64,000 nt of DNA, from the NCBI RefSeq assembly GCF_014644495.1, contig NZ_BMKU01000013.1, positions 1 through 64,000 on the forward strand, given 5' to 3'. Under the pieces are notes generated by a model. That model saw nothing but the letters and a program-made list of their open reading frames with translations. It did not search any database and was not told the origin of the DNA. This stretch comes from Pseudarthrobacter polychromogenes. GTDB lineage: Bacteria; Actinomycetota; Actinomycetes; Actinomycetales; Micrococcaceae. Shown in pieces: positions 8,073 to 16,253 of the stretch; position 1 is the first letter of the stretch, and the number at the start of each line of letters is the position of its first letter. The translations under genes were made by a program, and so were the position numbers.

Positions 8073-8798
8073 ATGCCCCTCGACAGATTTCCGATCCGCC
8101 GGCTGGAAGAGGATCCATCCAACGTCCTTGACCGTCGGCAGTGGCCGGCAGTCCTGCCGCCGGTGGCACAGGTACTGGACGACGGGCTCGAACTGACGTC
8201 AGCCACCGTCCTGGTGGGCGAGAACGGTTCAGGGAAATCAACGATCGTGGAAGCGATAGCCCTGGCGTACGGTTTGTCTCCCGAAGGCGGGTCAACCGGT
8301 GCGCGGCACAGCACCAGGGCCAGTGAATCCCTGCTGGCCGATCACCTGCAGCTTGTCAGGAATGCGGGCACCACCAGGCGCGGTTACTTCCTGCGGGCCG
8401 AAACAATGCATGGCTTCTTTACCTACCTGGAGAAAAATCCCAGCACCTCGGGCCGGGACGATATCCGCTTCCACGACATGTCCCACGGGGAGTCGTTCCT
8501 GGGACTCGCGATCAACAGATTCCGCGGGCGGGGGCTGTGGGTGCTGGATGAGCCGGAGTCCGCATTGTCCTTCAGCGGGTGCCTGAGCCTCCTCGGAGTC
8601 CTGAAAGACCTCCTGGCGTCCGGGGAATCCCAGGTGATCATGTCCACGCACTCGCCGGTTCTTGCGGCCCTTCCGGGAGCCCGGATCCTGGAAGTAGGGC
8701 CGTGGGGACTACGCCCTCGGGGCTGGGAGGAGCTGGACCTCGTGGGCAGCTGGCGGTCGTTCCTTGATGCACCCCAGCGGTACCTCCGGCACCTCTAG
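8073..8798 (+). CDS. AAA/ABC-type ATPase (single-domain)
   Basis: 241 residues counted from the ATG at 8073. Walker A VGENGSGKST is at about residue 48, the signature-like FHDMSHGESF at about 135, Walker B LWVLDEPESALS at about 157, and a switch STHSP at about 190. The architecture is that of RecF/OLD-like AAA_21 ATPases lacking a fused nuclease. No transporter permease is adjacent. Such proteins act on DNA or in housekeeping roles that are poorly defined. It does not look functionally tied to the aldolase or LysR genes beside it. Confidence 0.85.
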   Translation: MPLDRFPIRRLEEDPSNVLDRRQWPAVLPPVAQVLDDGLELTSATVLVGENGSGKSTIVEAIALAYGLSPEGGSTGARHSTRASESLLADHLQLVRNAGTTRRGYFLRAETMHGFFTYLEKNPSTSGRDDIRFHDMSHGESFLGLAINRFRGRGLWVLDEPESALSFSGCLSLLGVLKDLLASGESQVIMSTHSPVLAALPGARILEVGPWGLRPRGWEELDLVGSWRSFLDAPQRYLRHL

Positions 8799-8827
8799 TC
8801 CAGGCCGGAGCAGTGGGACCGTGCGGC

Positions 8828-9007
8828 CTACTGCGCGGGCAGTGGATACTCCGGCGGACCGAATGACGCATCCTCCAGGTGCCACACGGTGGACCCCCGG
8901 CCGCCGGCCGGCATGATGCTGCCTTCGAACACAAACACAGGCTCAACGGACCGGTCCTCCGGCCGCCAAAAACCATTGGCGGGGCAATGGAATCCGGTTC
9001 TGGCCAT
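8828..9007 (-). CDS. Small CPxxGxW-type hypothetical protein
   Basis: About 59 residues. It begins MARTGFHCPANGFWRPEDRS, continues with PVFVFEGSIMPAG and ends in GPPEYPLPAQ. The C-P-x-x-G-x-W segment followed by a hydrophobic strand and a GS-x-MPA segment recalls a small family seen in several bacteria, which I cannot name with certainty. The ATG at 9007 is the likely start; a longer frame reaches 9100. Convergent with the ATPase gene. Confidence 0.6.
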   Translation of the reverse strand: MARTGFHCPANGFWRPEDRSVEPVFVFEGSIMPAGGRGSTVWHLEDASFGPPEYPLPAQ

Positions 9008-9190
9008 CAAACCCGGGCTTTTACCCGAATTTCTCCCCAAGGTGTTTATCTTTTTCACGGCGCGCTCCCATTGATCCGCACAAAAATTAATTCGCCGCAA
9101 TTGTCCGGCTTTTCTTAGATTCTAGGATCGGCGGAGCGGGAATACTAAGACCAATGATGAGTGACGCGATAAGTGGAACCTATGGACCAG

Positions 9191-10111
9191 CTACCGTGAA
9201 TATTTGCTGCTGAGCATTTCCTGCAGCATTTCCTTCACTACGAGCAGGACCGCGGACGCCGCCTCGGACAGCGGGTCATGATCGGGGGTGCACAGCGCAA
9301 TCTTGCACTGCAACGCCGGATCCACAATGCGCAGCACCTGGAAGTCCTCCTCGTGGAACAGGGCGTCCGCAGCCGACTTGGGCATGATGGTGGCACCAAG
9401 ATCGGCCCGCAGCAGCCGGGCAAGGGAGGGGACGGACTCCACTTCCCCCACCAGCCGGAGCTTCAGGCCCTTGCTGGCGAAGCCGGCCTCCACCGCCTGG
9501 CGCAGGGTGTGGATCTGCTCGGGCAGGAACAGCCCGTGGCGGGCCACCTCCTCAAGGGTGATGCCGCCGTCGGCCTGCTGCACCCCTGCCCTGCCCGCGT
9601 TGACCACGAAGTGCAGGTCCTCCACGATCATCGTGGTGAACTGCACGCCGCGGATAGGGCCGGGCTCGTAGATGAGTGCCATGTCCAGGCGGCCGTTCTT
9701 GATGGCCTCGCTGAGCACGCCGCCGTAGATTTCCGTGACGTGCAGGACGATGTCCGGGTACCGGCTGGCCACCTCGCTGATGATCCGCGGCGTCAGGCTT
9801 GAAGCCATGCTGTAGGGCGCAATCGCAATTGACACGCGGCCGGATGGTGCCGCCCCGGACCTGGCGACGTCCTGCCGTGCCTGGTCCACCAGCCGCAGGA
9901 TGGACTGGGCATGCCGGTACAGCGTGTGCCCGGCGGCGGTGGGCTTTACCCCCTGCTTGCTGCGGATCAGCAGGCGCTGCTTGAGGTCGTTCTCAAGCGC
10001 CGAAACCTGCTGGCTCAGGGCCGGCTGGGCCACATGCAGCGCTGCCGCGGCCTTGGTGATGCTTCCTGAATCCACAATCTGCACGAAGTACGCAAGCTTC
10101 CGCGTATCCAT
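9191..10111 (-). CDS. LysR-family transcriptional regulator
   Basis: 306 residues: an N-terminal winged HTH (about 1-60, MDTRKLAYFVQIVDSGSITK and AAALHVAQPALSQQVSALE) and a periplasmic-binding-like effector domain (about 90-300). The sequence is of the Nac/Cbl-like subgroup. It is divergent from the ABC importer. A box with LysR architecture (ATA-N9-TAT containing T-N11-A) lies in the shared intergenic region and is duplicated before pxpA, so the predicted regulon is importer plus pxpABC, and perhaps the aminotransferase-aldolase pair. Confidence 0.93.
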   Translation of the reverse strand: MDTRKLAYFVQIVDSGSITKAAAALHVAQPALSQQVSALENDLKQRLLIRSKQGVKPTAAGHTLYRHAQSILRLVDQARQDVARSGAAPSGRVSIAIAPYSMASSLTPRIISEVASRYPDIVLHVTEIYGGVLSEAIKNGRLDMALIYEPGPIRGVQFTTMIVEDLHFVVNAGRAGVQQADGGITLEEVARHGLFLPEQIHTLRQAVEAGFASKGLKLRLVGEVESVPSLARLLRADLGATIMPKSAADALFHEEDFQVLRIVDPALQCKIALCTPDHDPLSEAASAVLLVVKEMLQEMLSSKYSR

Positions 10112-10148
10112 GGCCGCCTTCTCTCTTTGCGGCGTCCTGAACCCCTAA

Positions 10149-10198
10149 AGGTCATAACCGGATGCTATGGAGGGATACGCAACTGGTCTTTGTGTGAT
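10149..10198. promoter_or_regulatory. LysR-type regulatory module, copy A
   Basis: AGGTCATAACCGG (10149-10161), 24 bases, then GTCTTTGTGTGAT (10186-10198). The first part continues as ATAACCGGATGCTAT, an ATA-N9-TAT box containing T-N11-A. The same two 13-mers at the same spacing recur at 14535-14584. TTGTGT in the second block, with CTAGGT 17 bases on, could be -35/-10 of the importer promoter. The window 10112-10423 otherwise has no convincing gene: it is the importer 5' region, AT-richer than average. Confidence 0.75.
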
Positions 10199-10423
10199 GC
10201 ATATCTCTGACACTAGGTTGAACCCAGAACGCTATTTCATGAGCAATTCATTCTACCCCGGCCAGGCATGCGATTTAACGATGACGTCAGACGCGTTCTG
10301 CATAAAGCCGGTGTTTACCGGAATAGGCGTTTTCTTTTACATATCCGAAATATGCACTCAATAGCTTCAAAGCATCCAAGGGTCCGCTACCAGCCCGGAT
10401 TCTTCTTGAGAAAGAGACAGCAA

Positions 10424-11509
10424 ATGCGAGCAACTATCAAAGGCAAAATGGCGGCCGTGGCCGCCCTCTCCGCAGCGGTTCTGGTCCTTTCCGGCTGCGG
10501 GGGCGGCAGCGAGGCAGCCGGCAGCGGCGGAAGCGCCACCTCGGGCGAGGTAAACCTCATTGCCTACTCGGGTGTCTGGCAGGACCAGTACACCGCTGCA
10601 GTGATCGAACCCTTCCAGGCCAAGTACCCGGACATCAAGATCAACTACGCCTCCAAGCGGTCTTCCGCCGAAATGCTCAGCGCCCTCCAGGGCCAGAAGA
10701 ACAACCCCGCTACCGACGTCGCCATCATGGACAACTCCGTGTCCACCACCGGCAACAAGCAGGGCCTGTTCGAGAAGGTAGACGAGGAAAGCGTCCCGAA
10801 CCTTGCCAACGTCCCGGAAAAGTTCCAGGACAAGGAAGGGTACGGACCGGTGGCGATGCTCGACGCCGTAGGCCTGGTGTACGACACCGCCACGTTCCCC
10901 GAGGCCCCGGACAGCTGGAAGGTCCTCTGGGACCCGGCCTACGCCGGCAAGATCAACGTCAACGCCCCGCCCTCCCTGCTGGGCCTGTCCCTGACCGCCA
11001 TCACCTCCAAGATGGAGGGCGAGGACTACACCCAGGGCATTGACTCCGCCGTGACCCGCCTCAAGGAAATGGCGCCCGGCGTCCAGACGTTCGCACCCAA
11101 CCCGGACGAATACCAGAACGTCATCACCGGCCAGACCGTCCTTGGCCTTGGCCAGAACGCCCGCGGCCAGTTCTACAGCGACCAGAGCAACAAGAAGATG
11201 GGCGTCACCTTCCCCAAGGAAGGCACCGTCTACCAGATCAACACCATCAACCTGGTGAAGGACGCCCCGCACTCCGAGGCTGCCAAGACCTTCGTTGACT
11301 ACGCACTGTCCGCAGAGGCACAGACGGCCTTCGCCAAGGCACTGTTTTACGCACCCTCCGTCACCAATGCGGAACTGCCCGCCGATGTGAAGGACCGCGT
11401 AGTTCCCACCGACGGCTCCCTCAACATCGTCCCGCTGGACGTCGAATTCCTGTCCTCGGCCCGCGACAAGTGGACCGACACCTGGAAGCGCCAGATCATC
11501 ACCAACTAG
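10424..11509 (+). CDS. ABC transporter substrate-binding lipoprotein (PotD/iron-type)
   Basis: About 361 residues. The frame is open from 10268, but the ATG at 10424 gives a proper lipoprotein signal: MRATIKGKMAAV, a hydrophobic core and lipobox LVLSGC (Cys about residue 25), then a Gly/Ser linker. The mature part (VNLIAYSGVWQDQYTAAVIE onward) belongs to the extracellular solute-binding family used for polyamines, ferric iron and opine-like compounds. It is the first gene of a four-gene importer operon. The ligand cannot be deduced; context suggests an amino-acid or lactam-like compound. Confidence 0.9.
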   Translation: MRATIKGKMAAVAALSAAVLVLSGCGGGSEAAGSGGSATSGEVNLIAYSGVWQDQYTAAVIEPFQAKYPDIKINYASKRSSAEMLSALQGQKNNPATDVAIMDNSVSTTGNKQGLFEKVDEESVPNLANVPEKFQDKEGYGPVAMLDAVGLVYDTATFPEAPDSWKVLWDPAYAGKINVNAPPSLLGLSLTAITSKMEGEDYTQGIDSAVTRLKEMAPGVQTFAPNPDEYQNVITGQTVLGLGQNARGQFYSDQSNKKMGVTFPKEGTVYQINTINLVKDAPHSEAAKTFVDYALSAEAQTAFAKALFYAPSVTNAELPADVKDRVVPTDGSLNIVPLDVEFLSSARDKWTDTWKRQIITN

Positions 11510-11558
11510 CGCCTGCCGGCGCCCCCTCCCCAACTTCCCCTTCAGGAGAACTGAAACC

Positions 11559-12683
11559 GTGACTGAACCCAAACTGTCGATCGTTGATCTGACCAAAAGA
11601 TACGCAGCAGATCTTGACCCCGCCGTCGACCGCCTGAACATGGAAGTTGAGGAGGGGCACCTGGTGGCACTCCTCGGCCCGTCCGGCTGCGGCAAGACCA
11701 CCACCCTCCGGATGGTTGCCGGCCTCATGGACCCCACCGCCGGCTCCATCGTGGTGGACGGCAAGGAAATCACCCACACCCCGGTGAACAAGCGCGGCAT
11801 GGGCATGGTGTTCCAGTCCTACGCCCTGTTCCCGCACATGAATGTGGAGCAAAACGTGGCGTTCGGCCTGGAAATGCGCCAGGTTTCCAAGGCTGAGCAG
11901 AAGGCACGGGTGGCGGCCGCCCTGGACATGGTCCAGCTGGGCCACCTCGGCAAGCGGCAGACCAAGGAGCTTTCCGGCGGCCAGCAGCAGCGGATCGCCC
12001 TGGCCCGCGCCCTGGTGGTGGAGCCCACCCTGCTCCTCCTGGATGAACCCCTGTCCAACCTGGATGCCAAACTCCGCGAAACCATGCGCACCGAAATCCG
12101 ATCCATCCAGCAGCGCACCCGGGCAACCACGCTCTTCGTCACGCACGACCAGGACGAGGCCCTGGACATGGCTGACCGGATCGCCGTGATGAACGGCGGC
12201 CTGATCGAACAGTTCGGCTCGCCCACCGAGGTGTACGAGCGGCCGCGCACGCATTTCGTCGCCAACTTCATTGGCCAGGCCAACTTCCTGGCCGCCCGCG
12301 TCGGCGCGGAAACGGGACGGGCCAACCTGGCAGGCGAAAGCTACTACAAGGTGGACGTGGACGGCCTGGGCCGGTTCGGCGCCATTGGGTCCGCCGGCCT
12401 GTCAGGCAGCAGCCACGAACTGGTCATCCGCCCGCACCGGCTCAATGTGTCCCTGCACCCCGGCGCAGCGCAGGCACCACTCGCCGGCACCATTGAACGG
12501 GTCAGCTACACCGGCGATGCGCTTGCCGTCGCGGTCCGCGTCGGGGACCAGCAGCTGCACGCGCAGATGCTGACCAGCAGCGGCGACCTGCCCCGCATCG
12601 GAGACGCCGCCTACCTCTCCTGGGCGGCCGACGACGCCTACCTCCTCCCAGCAGCCGCCCAGCCGGGGAGGCTGGCAGCATGA
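11559..12683 (+). CDS. ABC transporter ATP-binding protein (PotA-like)
   Basis: 374 residues. Walker A GPSGCGKTT at about 40, Q-loop VFQSYALFPHM, signature LSGGQQQR at about 136, Walker B LLLLDEPLSNLD at about 157, and H-loop FVTHDQDEALDM. A C-terminal TOBE domain (about 290-365) is typical of spermidine, iron and sugar importers. GTG start at 11559 with CAGGAG ribosome site. The stop overlaps the next gene (ATGA at 12680). Confidence 0.96.
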   Translation: MTEPKLSIVDLTKRYAADLDPAVDRLNMEVEEGHLVALLGPSGCGKTTTLRMVAGLMDPTAGSIVVDGKEITHTPVNKRGMGMVFQSYALFPHMNVEQNVAFGLEMRQVSKAEQKARVAAALDMVQLGHLGKRQTKELSGGQQQRIALARALVVEPTLLLLDEPLSNLDAKLRETMRTEIRSIQQRTRATTLFVTHDQDEALDMADRIAVMNGGLIEQFGSPTEVYERPRTHFVANFIGQANFLAARVGAETGRANLAGESYYKVDVDGLGRFGAIGSAGLSGSSHELVIRPHRLNVSLHPGAAQAPLAGTIERVSYTGDALAVAVRVGDQQLHAQMLTSSGDLPRIGDAAYLSWAADDAYLLPAAAQPGRLAA

Positions 12684-13600
12684 CGGTCCTGGAAGCCCCC
12701 GCCGCGCCGGAACGGCCCAGGGCCCAGGACGAGGGGCAGCTCGAACGGGCCACCGAGCGGCGAAACCGGCGCACCTACCTGGCGCTGCTGCTTCCGGGCC
12801 TGCTCGGCCTGCTGGTCAGCTTCGTCTTCCCGCTGGCGTACATGGTCCGGATGTCCTTCAACCAGGGCGCACCGGACGGCGTCATCGTCGAGACGTTCAC
12901 CCTGGACACCTACATCCAGCCCCTCACCGACCCCTACTACTGGCGGGTCACGCTGGACACCTTCCAGATGGGCGTCACCGTCGGCATCCTCTGCGTCATC
13001 GTGTCCTACCCGGTGGCCCTCTTCCTCGCACGGAGCACCAGCAAATGGCGCGGCCTGCTCATCGCCATCGCCATCGCCCCGCTGCTCACCTCCGCCGTGG
13101 TCCGCACCTACGGGTGGATGGTCATCCTGGGAACCAACGGGCTGATCAACTCCTCGCTCGGCGGCCTGGGCCTGATCGACACACCCCTGAAGCTCACCAA
13201 CAACATGACCGGCGTGACCATCGGCCTGGTGGAAATCTTCATGCCGTACGCAATCCTTGCCATGATCTCCGGGTTCGGCAGGCTAAGCCCCCAGCTTGAA
13301 GAGGCCGCCGGTTCCCTCGGAGCCAGCAAATTCAAAGTCTTCACCCGGGTAACACTGCCGCTGTGCCTTCCCGGCCTCCTGACGGCGTTCCTGCTGGTCT
13401 TCGTCCTCTCCATCAGCACCTTCATCACCCCGCGGCTCCTGGGCGGCGGCAGCGTGCAGGTGCTGGCCACCGAGATCTACGACCAGACCACCGGCTTGCT
13501 CAACTGGCCGTTCGCCGCCGCCCTGTCCGTCATCCTGCTGGTGCTCTTCGGCCTGATCATCGCCGTCTACCAGCGCCTCACCAAGAAAATCGGAGGCTGA
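12680..13600 (+). CDS. ABC transporter permease (PotB-like)
   Basis: 306 residues with about six membrane segments, first at about 30-50. The EAA-loop region reads EEAAGSLGASKFKVFTRVTLPLCLPG, the cytoplasmic contact with the ATPase. This is the PotB/CysT-type subunit. It is translationally coupled to the ATPase gene by a 4-base overlap and followed after 2 bases by its partner permease. Confidence 0.95.
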   Translation: MTVLEAPAAPERPRAQDEGQLERATERRNRRTYLALLLPGLLGLLVSFVFPLAYMVRMSFNQGAPDGVIVETFTLDTYIQPLTDPYYWRVTLDTFQMGVTVGILCVIVSYPVALFLARSTSKWRGLLIAIAIAPLLTSAVVRTYGWMVILGTNGLINSSLGGLGLIDTPLKLTNNMTGVTIGLVEIFMPYAILAMISGFGRLSPQLEEAAGSLGASKFKVFTRVTLPLCLPGLLTAFLLVFVLSISTFITPRLLGGGSVQVLATEIYDQTTGLLNWPFAAALSVILLVLFGLIIAVYQRLTKKIGG

Positions 13601-13602
13601 CC

Positions 13603-14433
13603 GTGAGCAGTGCCAACGCAAGCAGCGCCAAAGTCTTCAAACCGCGCTTCAACCCCGCCAAACCCGCCTTCGGCGCGCTGGTGTTCCTGCTGTACCTGTT
13701 CCTGCTGGCACCGCTCCTCATTGTGTTTGTGGTGTCCTTCGCGTCCAACCAGTACCTGTCCTTCCCGCCGGAGGGGATCACCCTGAAGTGGTACGAGATG
13801 CTGCCCCAGGAAAGCACATTCATGGAGGGCATGAAGGTCAGCCTGATCGTGGCCGTCATCGTCACGCTCATTGTCCTCGCGCTGGGTGTGCCGGCGGCGC
13901 TCGCGCTGGACAGGTTCGAATTCAAGGCCAAGGCCGCCGTGCAGTCGTTCTTCCTCTCGCCGCTGCTGATCCCCAGCATCGTCCTTGCCCTGGGCATGGT
14001 GCTGCTCTTCGGTCCGTTGGAACTGAACAACACCTACGCCGGCATCATCATCGGCCACGTGGCTATCACCATCCCGTTTGTCATCAGGACCACCCTGATG
14101 AGCCTGGCCACGACGGACACGTCCTGTGAGGCGGCCGCACGCATCCTGGGCGCCGACTCCTGGACGGTGTTCCGCCGCGTGACCCTTCCCATCATCCAGC
14201 CGGGCGTGATCGCCGGCGGCGTCATCGCCTTCATCGTCTCCTTCGATGAAGCCGTGATCTCACTGTTCGTGGCCGAATCAGGCCTGCCAACCCTCCCCGT
14301 GCAGGTGCTGAGGTACGTGGAAAACTCCGCGGACGCCGCCGTCGCAGCCCTCTCCGTGATCCTCATCCTCATCTCTCTTGCCGTGGTGGTGGTCGTGGAA
14401 CGCGTCATGGGACTGCGCAAAGCCCTGCGCTGA
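13603..14433 (+). CDS. ABC transporter permease (PotC-like)
   Basis: 276 residues from GTG 13603, which has CGGAGG at the end of the preceding gene as ribosome site; the frame is open further upstream but that is antisense-like shadow. Six membrane segments. The EAA loop CEAAARILGADSWTVFRRVTLPIIQPG is clear. It completes a PotABCD-like importer whose last gene is followed by a hairpin and then the pxpA control region. Confidence 0.95.
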   Translation: MSSANASSAKVFKPRFNPAKPAFGALVFLLYLFLLAPLLIVFVVSFASNQYLSFPPEGITLKWYEMLPQESTFMEGMKVSLIVAVIVTLIVLALGVPAALALDRFEFKAKAAVQSFFLSPLLIPSIVLALGMVLLFGPLELNNTYAGIIIGHVAITIPFVIRTTLMSLATTDTSCEAAARILGADSWTVFRRVTLPIIQPGVIAGGVIAFIVSFDEAVISLFVAESGLPTLPVQVLRYVENSADAAVAALSVILILISLAVVVVVERVMGLRKALR

Positions 14434-14441
14434 CTCCTCCT

Positions 14442-14485
14442 GCCCGTACAACCAAACAGTCCCGCCCGTACAACCAAACAGTCCT
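14442..14485. repeat. 22-bp tandem duplication
   Basis: GCCCGTACAACCAAACAGTCC plus C (14442-14463), repeated at 14464-14485 with one mismatch in the last base. It lies between the importer stop and a hairpin. The GTACAACCAAA core also occurs at the ArsR operator at 38831, which may be chance. Confidence 0.7.
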
Positions 14486-14516
14486 GCCCGGTCCGCACCA
14501 GCGGGCCGGGCAGGAC
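14481..14516. terminator. Hairpin downstream of the importer operon
   Basis: Arms GTCCTGCCCGG (14481-14491) and CCGGGCAGGAC (14506-14516), with additional TCCGC/GCGGG pairing inside and an ACCA loop. There is no T-run. It would separate importer and pxp transcripts just before the second LysR-type module. Confidence 0.6.
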
Positions 14517-14534
14517 GCCGTCCAGAAGAGGCAC

Positions 14535-14584
14535 AGGTCATAACCGGCACCTATCCCGTGACACCGATTACGTCTTTGTGTGAT
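14535..14584. promoter_or_regulatory. LysR-type regulatory module, copy B (before pxpA)
   Basis: AGGTCATAACCGG (14535-14547), 24 bases, GTCTTTGTGTGAT (14572-14584): both blocks are identical to copy A at 10149 with identical spacing, while the intervening bases are mostly different. The box reads ATAACCGGCACCTAT (ATA-N9-TAT, T-N11-A). TTGTGT, then 17 bases, then CAGACT could be the pxpA promoter. The shared spacing argues for one regulator acting at both promoters. Confidence 0.8.
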
Positions 14585-14731
14585 CAAAGTCCCGGTGCCA
14601 GACTTTTTCTACAAGCCCGGTAATCCGGGCCCGGGACCGCAGCCCCATCCGGCTGGTCCACAGACTTCCGCTTCCGGCAGCTGCCGCTTCCCCTGGCCAG
14701 CGCCGCGCCACCACCCCCAAGGAGGGCTCAC

Positions 14732-15520
14732 ATGGGACCCATCGTTGATCTCGTTGCAGATCTTGGAGAAGGCTTCGGCACGTACTCCATGGGCGACGAC
14801 GCGGCCCTCCTGGAAGTAGTGTCCAGCGCTAACATCGCCTGCGGCTTCCATGCAGGGGACCCGGACATCATGAACACCACGGTCGCCGAGTGCGTGCGCC
14901 GCGGCGTCAGCATCGGTGCCCACCCCAGTTTCCCGGACCTGCGCGGCTTCGGCCGGCGCACCATGGACCTCACCGCTGAGGAAGTCCGCAACGACGTCCT
15001 GTACCAGTTCGGAGCCCTCGGCGCCTTCGCCGCCTACCATGGCGCCGCCGTCGTGCACCTCGCACCGCACGGACGCCTGGGCAACCTCGTAGCCACCCGG
15101 CCCGACTATGCCCAGGCCGTGGCGGACGCCGCAGCACGCGTCAGCCCGGACCTCATTGTCCTGGCCCAGGACGGCGAGCTTGCAGACGCCGCAAAAGCGC
15201 GCCAGCTGCCCGTGGGCATTGTGGGCATCGCAGACCGCGCCTACGAGGCGGACGGCACCCTGGTGCCACGCAGCCGCCCCGGCGCCGTCATCCACGATGC
15301 CTCCGCCATCGTGGACCGCACCATCCGCATGGTCTGCGAGGGCGTGATCGAAACCGTCGCCGGAACCGACCTGCCGATCGTCGCCGACACCATCCTGCTC
15401 CACGGGGACACTCCGGGCGCGGTCCGGCTGGCACGCCAGGTCCGCAGCGAACTGGAGCGCGCCGGTGTGACCATCGCCCCGCTCGCCCAGGTCCTGGCCG
15501 CCAAAGTGGAAGCCGCCTGA
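14732..15520 (+). CDS. pxpA: LamB/YcsF family 5-oxoprolinase subunit A, variant
   Basis: 262 residues, with AAGGAGG ribosome site. PxpA works with PxpBC to open the lactam of 5-oxoproline using ATP. Family motifs are present: DLVADLGEGFG, SANIACGFHAGDPDIM, GAHPSFPDLRGFGRR, YEADGTLVPRS and LLHGDTPGA. The usual KPHGxLYN motif is altered to APHGRLGN (about residue 110-117), losing the Lys and Tyr. I infer that the complex acts on a 5-oxoproline-like compound that may not be plain L-pyroglutamate. First gene of pxpABC, 2 bases before pxpB. Confidence 0.88.
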   Translation: MGPIVDLVADLGEGFGTYSMGDDAALLEVVSSANIACGFHAGDPDIMNTTVAECVRRGVSIGAHPSFPDLRGFGRRTMDLTAEEVRNDVLYQFGALGAFAAYHGAAVVHLAPHGRLGNLVATRPDYAQAVADAAARVSPDLIVLAQDGELADAAKARQLPVGIVGIADRAYEADGTLVPRSRPGAVIHDASAIVDRTIRMVCEGVIETVAGTDLPIVADTILLHGDTPGAVRLARQVRSELERAGVTIAPLAQVLAAKVEAA

Positions 15521-15521
15521 C

Positions 15522-16253
15522 ATGCCCGCCGTTTCCACACCAGCGCTGCCTCCGGTGGAGGTCTTCGAATCCGGGGACGCTGCCCTGCGCGTCGTCGCAT
15601 CTTCCGCGGACCGGGAGGCCAACTGGGCCACCGTCCATGCCCTTGCCGAGTGGCTGGACGCCGCCGGAGCCGACGGCGTCCACGGCGCGGTGCCGACGTA
15701 CGACTCCCTGCTCGTGGAGTTCGACCCCGGCGTCACCTCCGCCCGCCAGGTCCGGGCCTTCGTACTGCTGGGCCTGCGCCAGCTCGAATTCACCGGCGCG
15801 CCCGCCCGCGCCCCCCGCGAGTTCAGCGTCCCGGTGGTCTACGGCGGCGAGTACGGACCCGACCTGGAACGCGTAGCTGAACAGCAGCAGCTGTCAGTCG
15901 AGGAAATCATCACGCTGCACACGGCCAAGTCCTACGTGATCCGCTGCCTGGGCGCACCCGCCGGATCGCCCATGATGGACGGCCCCGACTTCCCGCTGCC
16001 GGTCCCGCGTCTCAAGGACCCCCGCCTCTCCGTCCCTGCCGGGGCTGTGTCCGTGGCCGGCCGCCAGGCAGTGATCGCCCCCGCGGCCGCACCCGGCGGA
16101 TGGTGCGTCATTGGCCAGACCCCGCTCACCGTCCTCGACGCAGCGGCCGAACCGCTGGTTCCCTACGTCCCCGGCGACGTGCTGCGGTTCCACCGGATCC
16201 CGCCGGAGGACTTCGCCACGTACGCCGGCCGGAAACTGGAGGCAGCACGATGA
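15522..16253 (+). CDS. pxpB: 5-oxoprolinase subunit B (KipI/AHS1 family), variant
   Basis: 243 residues with the AHS1 fold of KipI, PxpB and allophanate hydrolase subunit 1. The DSLLVEFDP strand (YDSLLVEFDPGVTS) and the C-terminal DPRLSVPAGAVSVAGRQAVI and GGWCVIGQTPLTV segments are conserved. The usual PGFAYLGGLD stretch is replaced by AGSPMMDGPDF, a notable change near the presumed active site. Cyclophilin-like fold (family knowledge). Overlaps pxpC by 4 bases. Confidence 0.87.
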   Translation: MPAVSTPALPPVEVFESGDAALRVVASSADREANWATVHALAEWLDAAGADGVHGAVPTYDSLLVEFDPGVTSARQVRAFVLLGLRQLEFTGAPARAPREFSVPVVYGGEYGPDLERVAEQQQLSVEEIITLHTAKSYVIRCLGAPAGSPMMDGPDFPLPVPRLKDPRLSVPAGAVSVAGRQAVIAPAAAPGGWCVIGQTPLTVLDAAAEPLVPYVPGDVLRFHRIPPEDFATYAGRKLEAAR

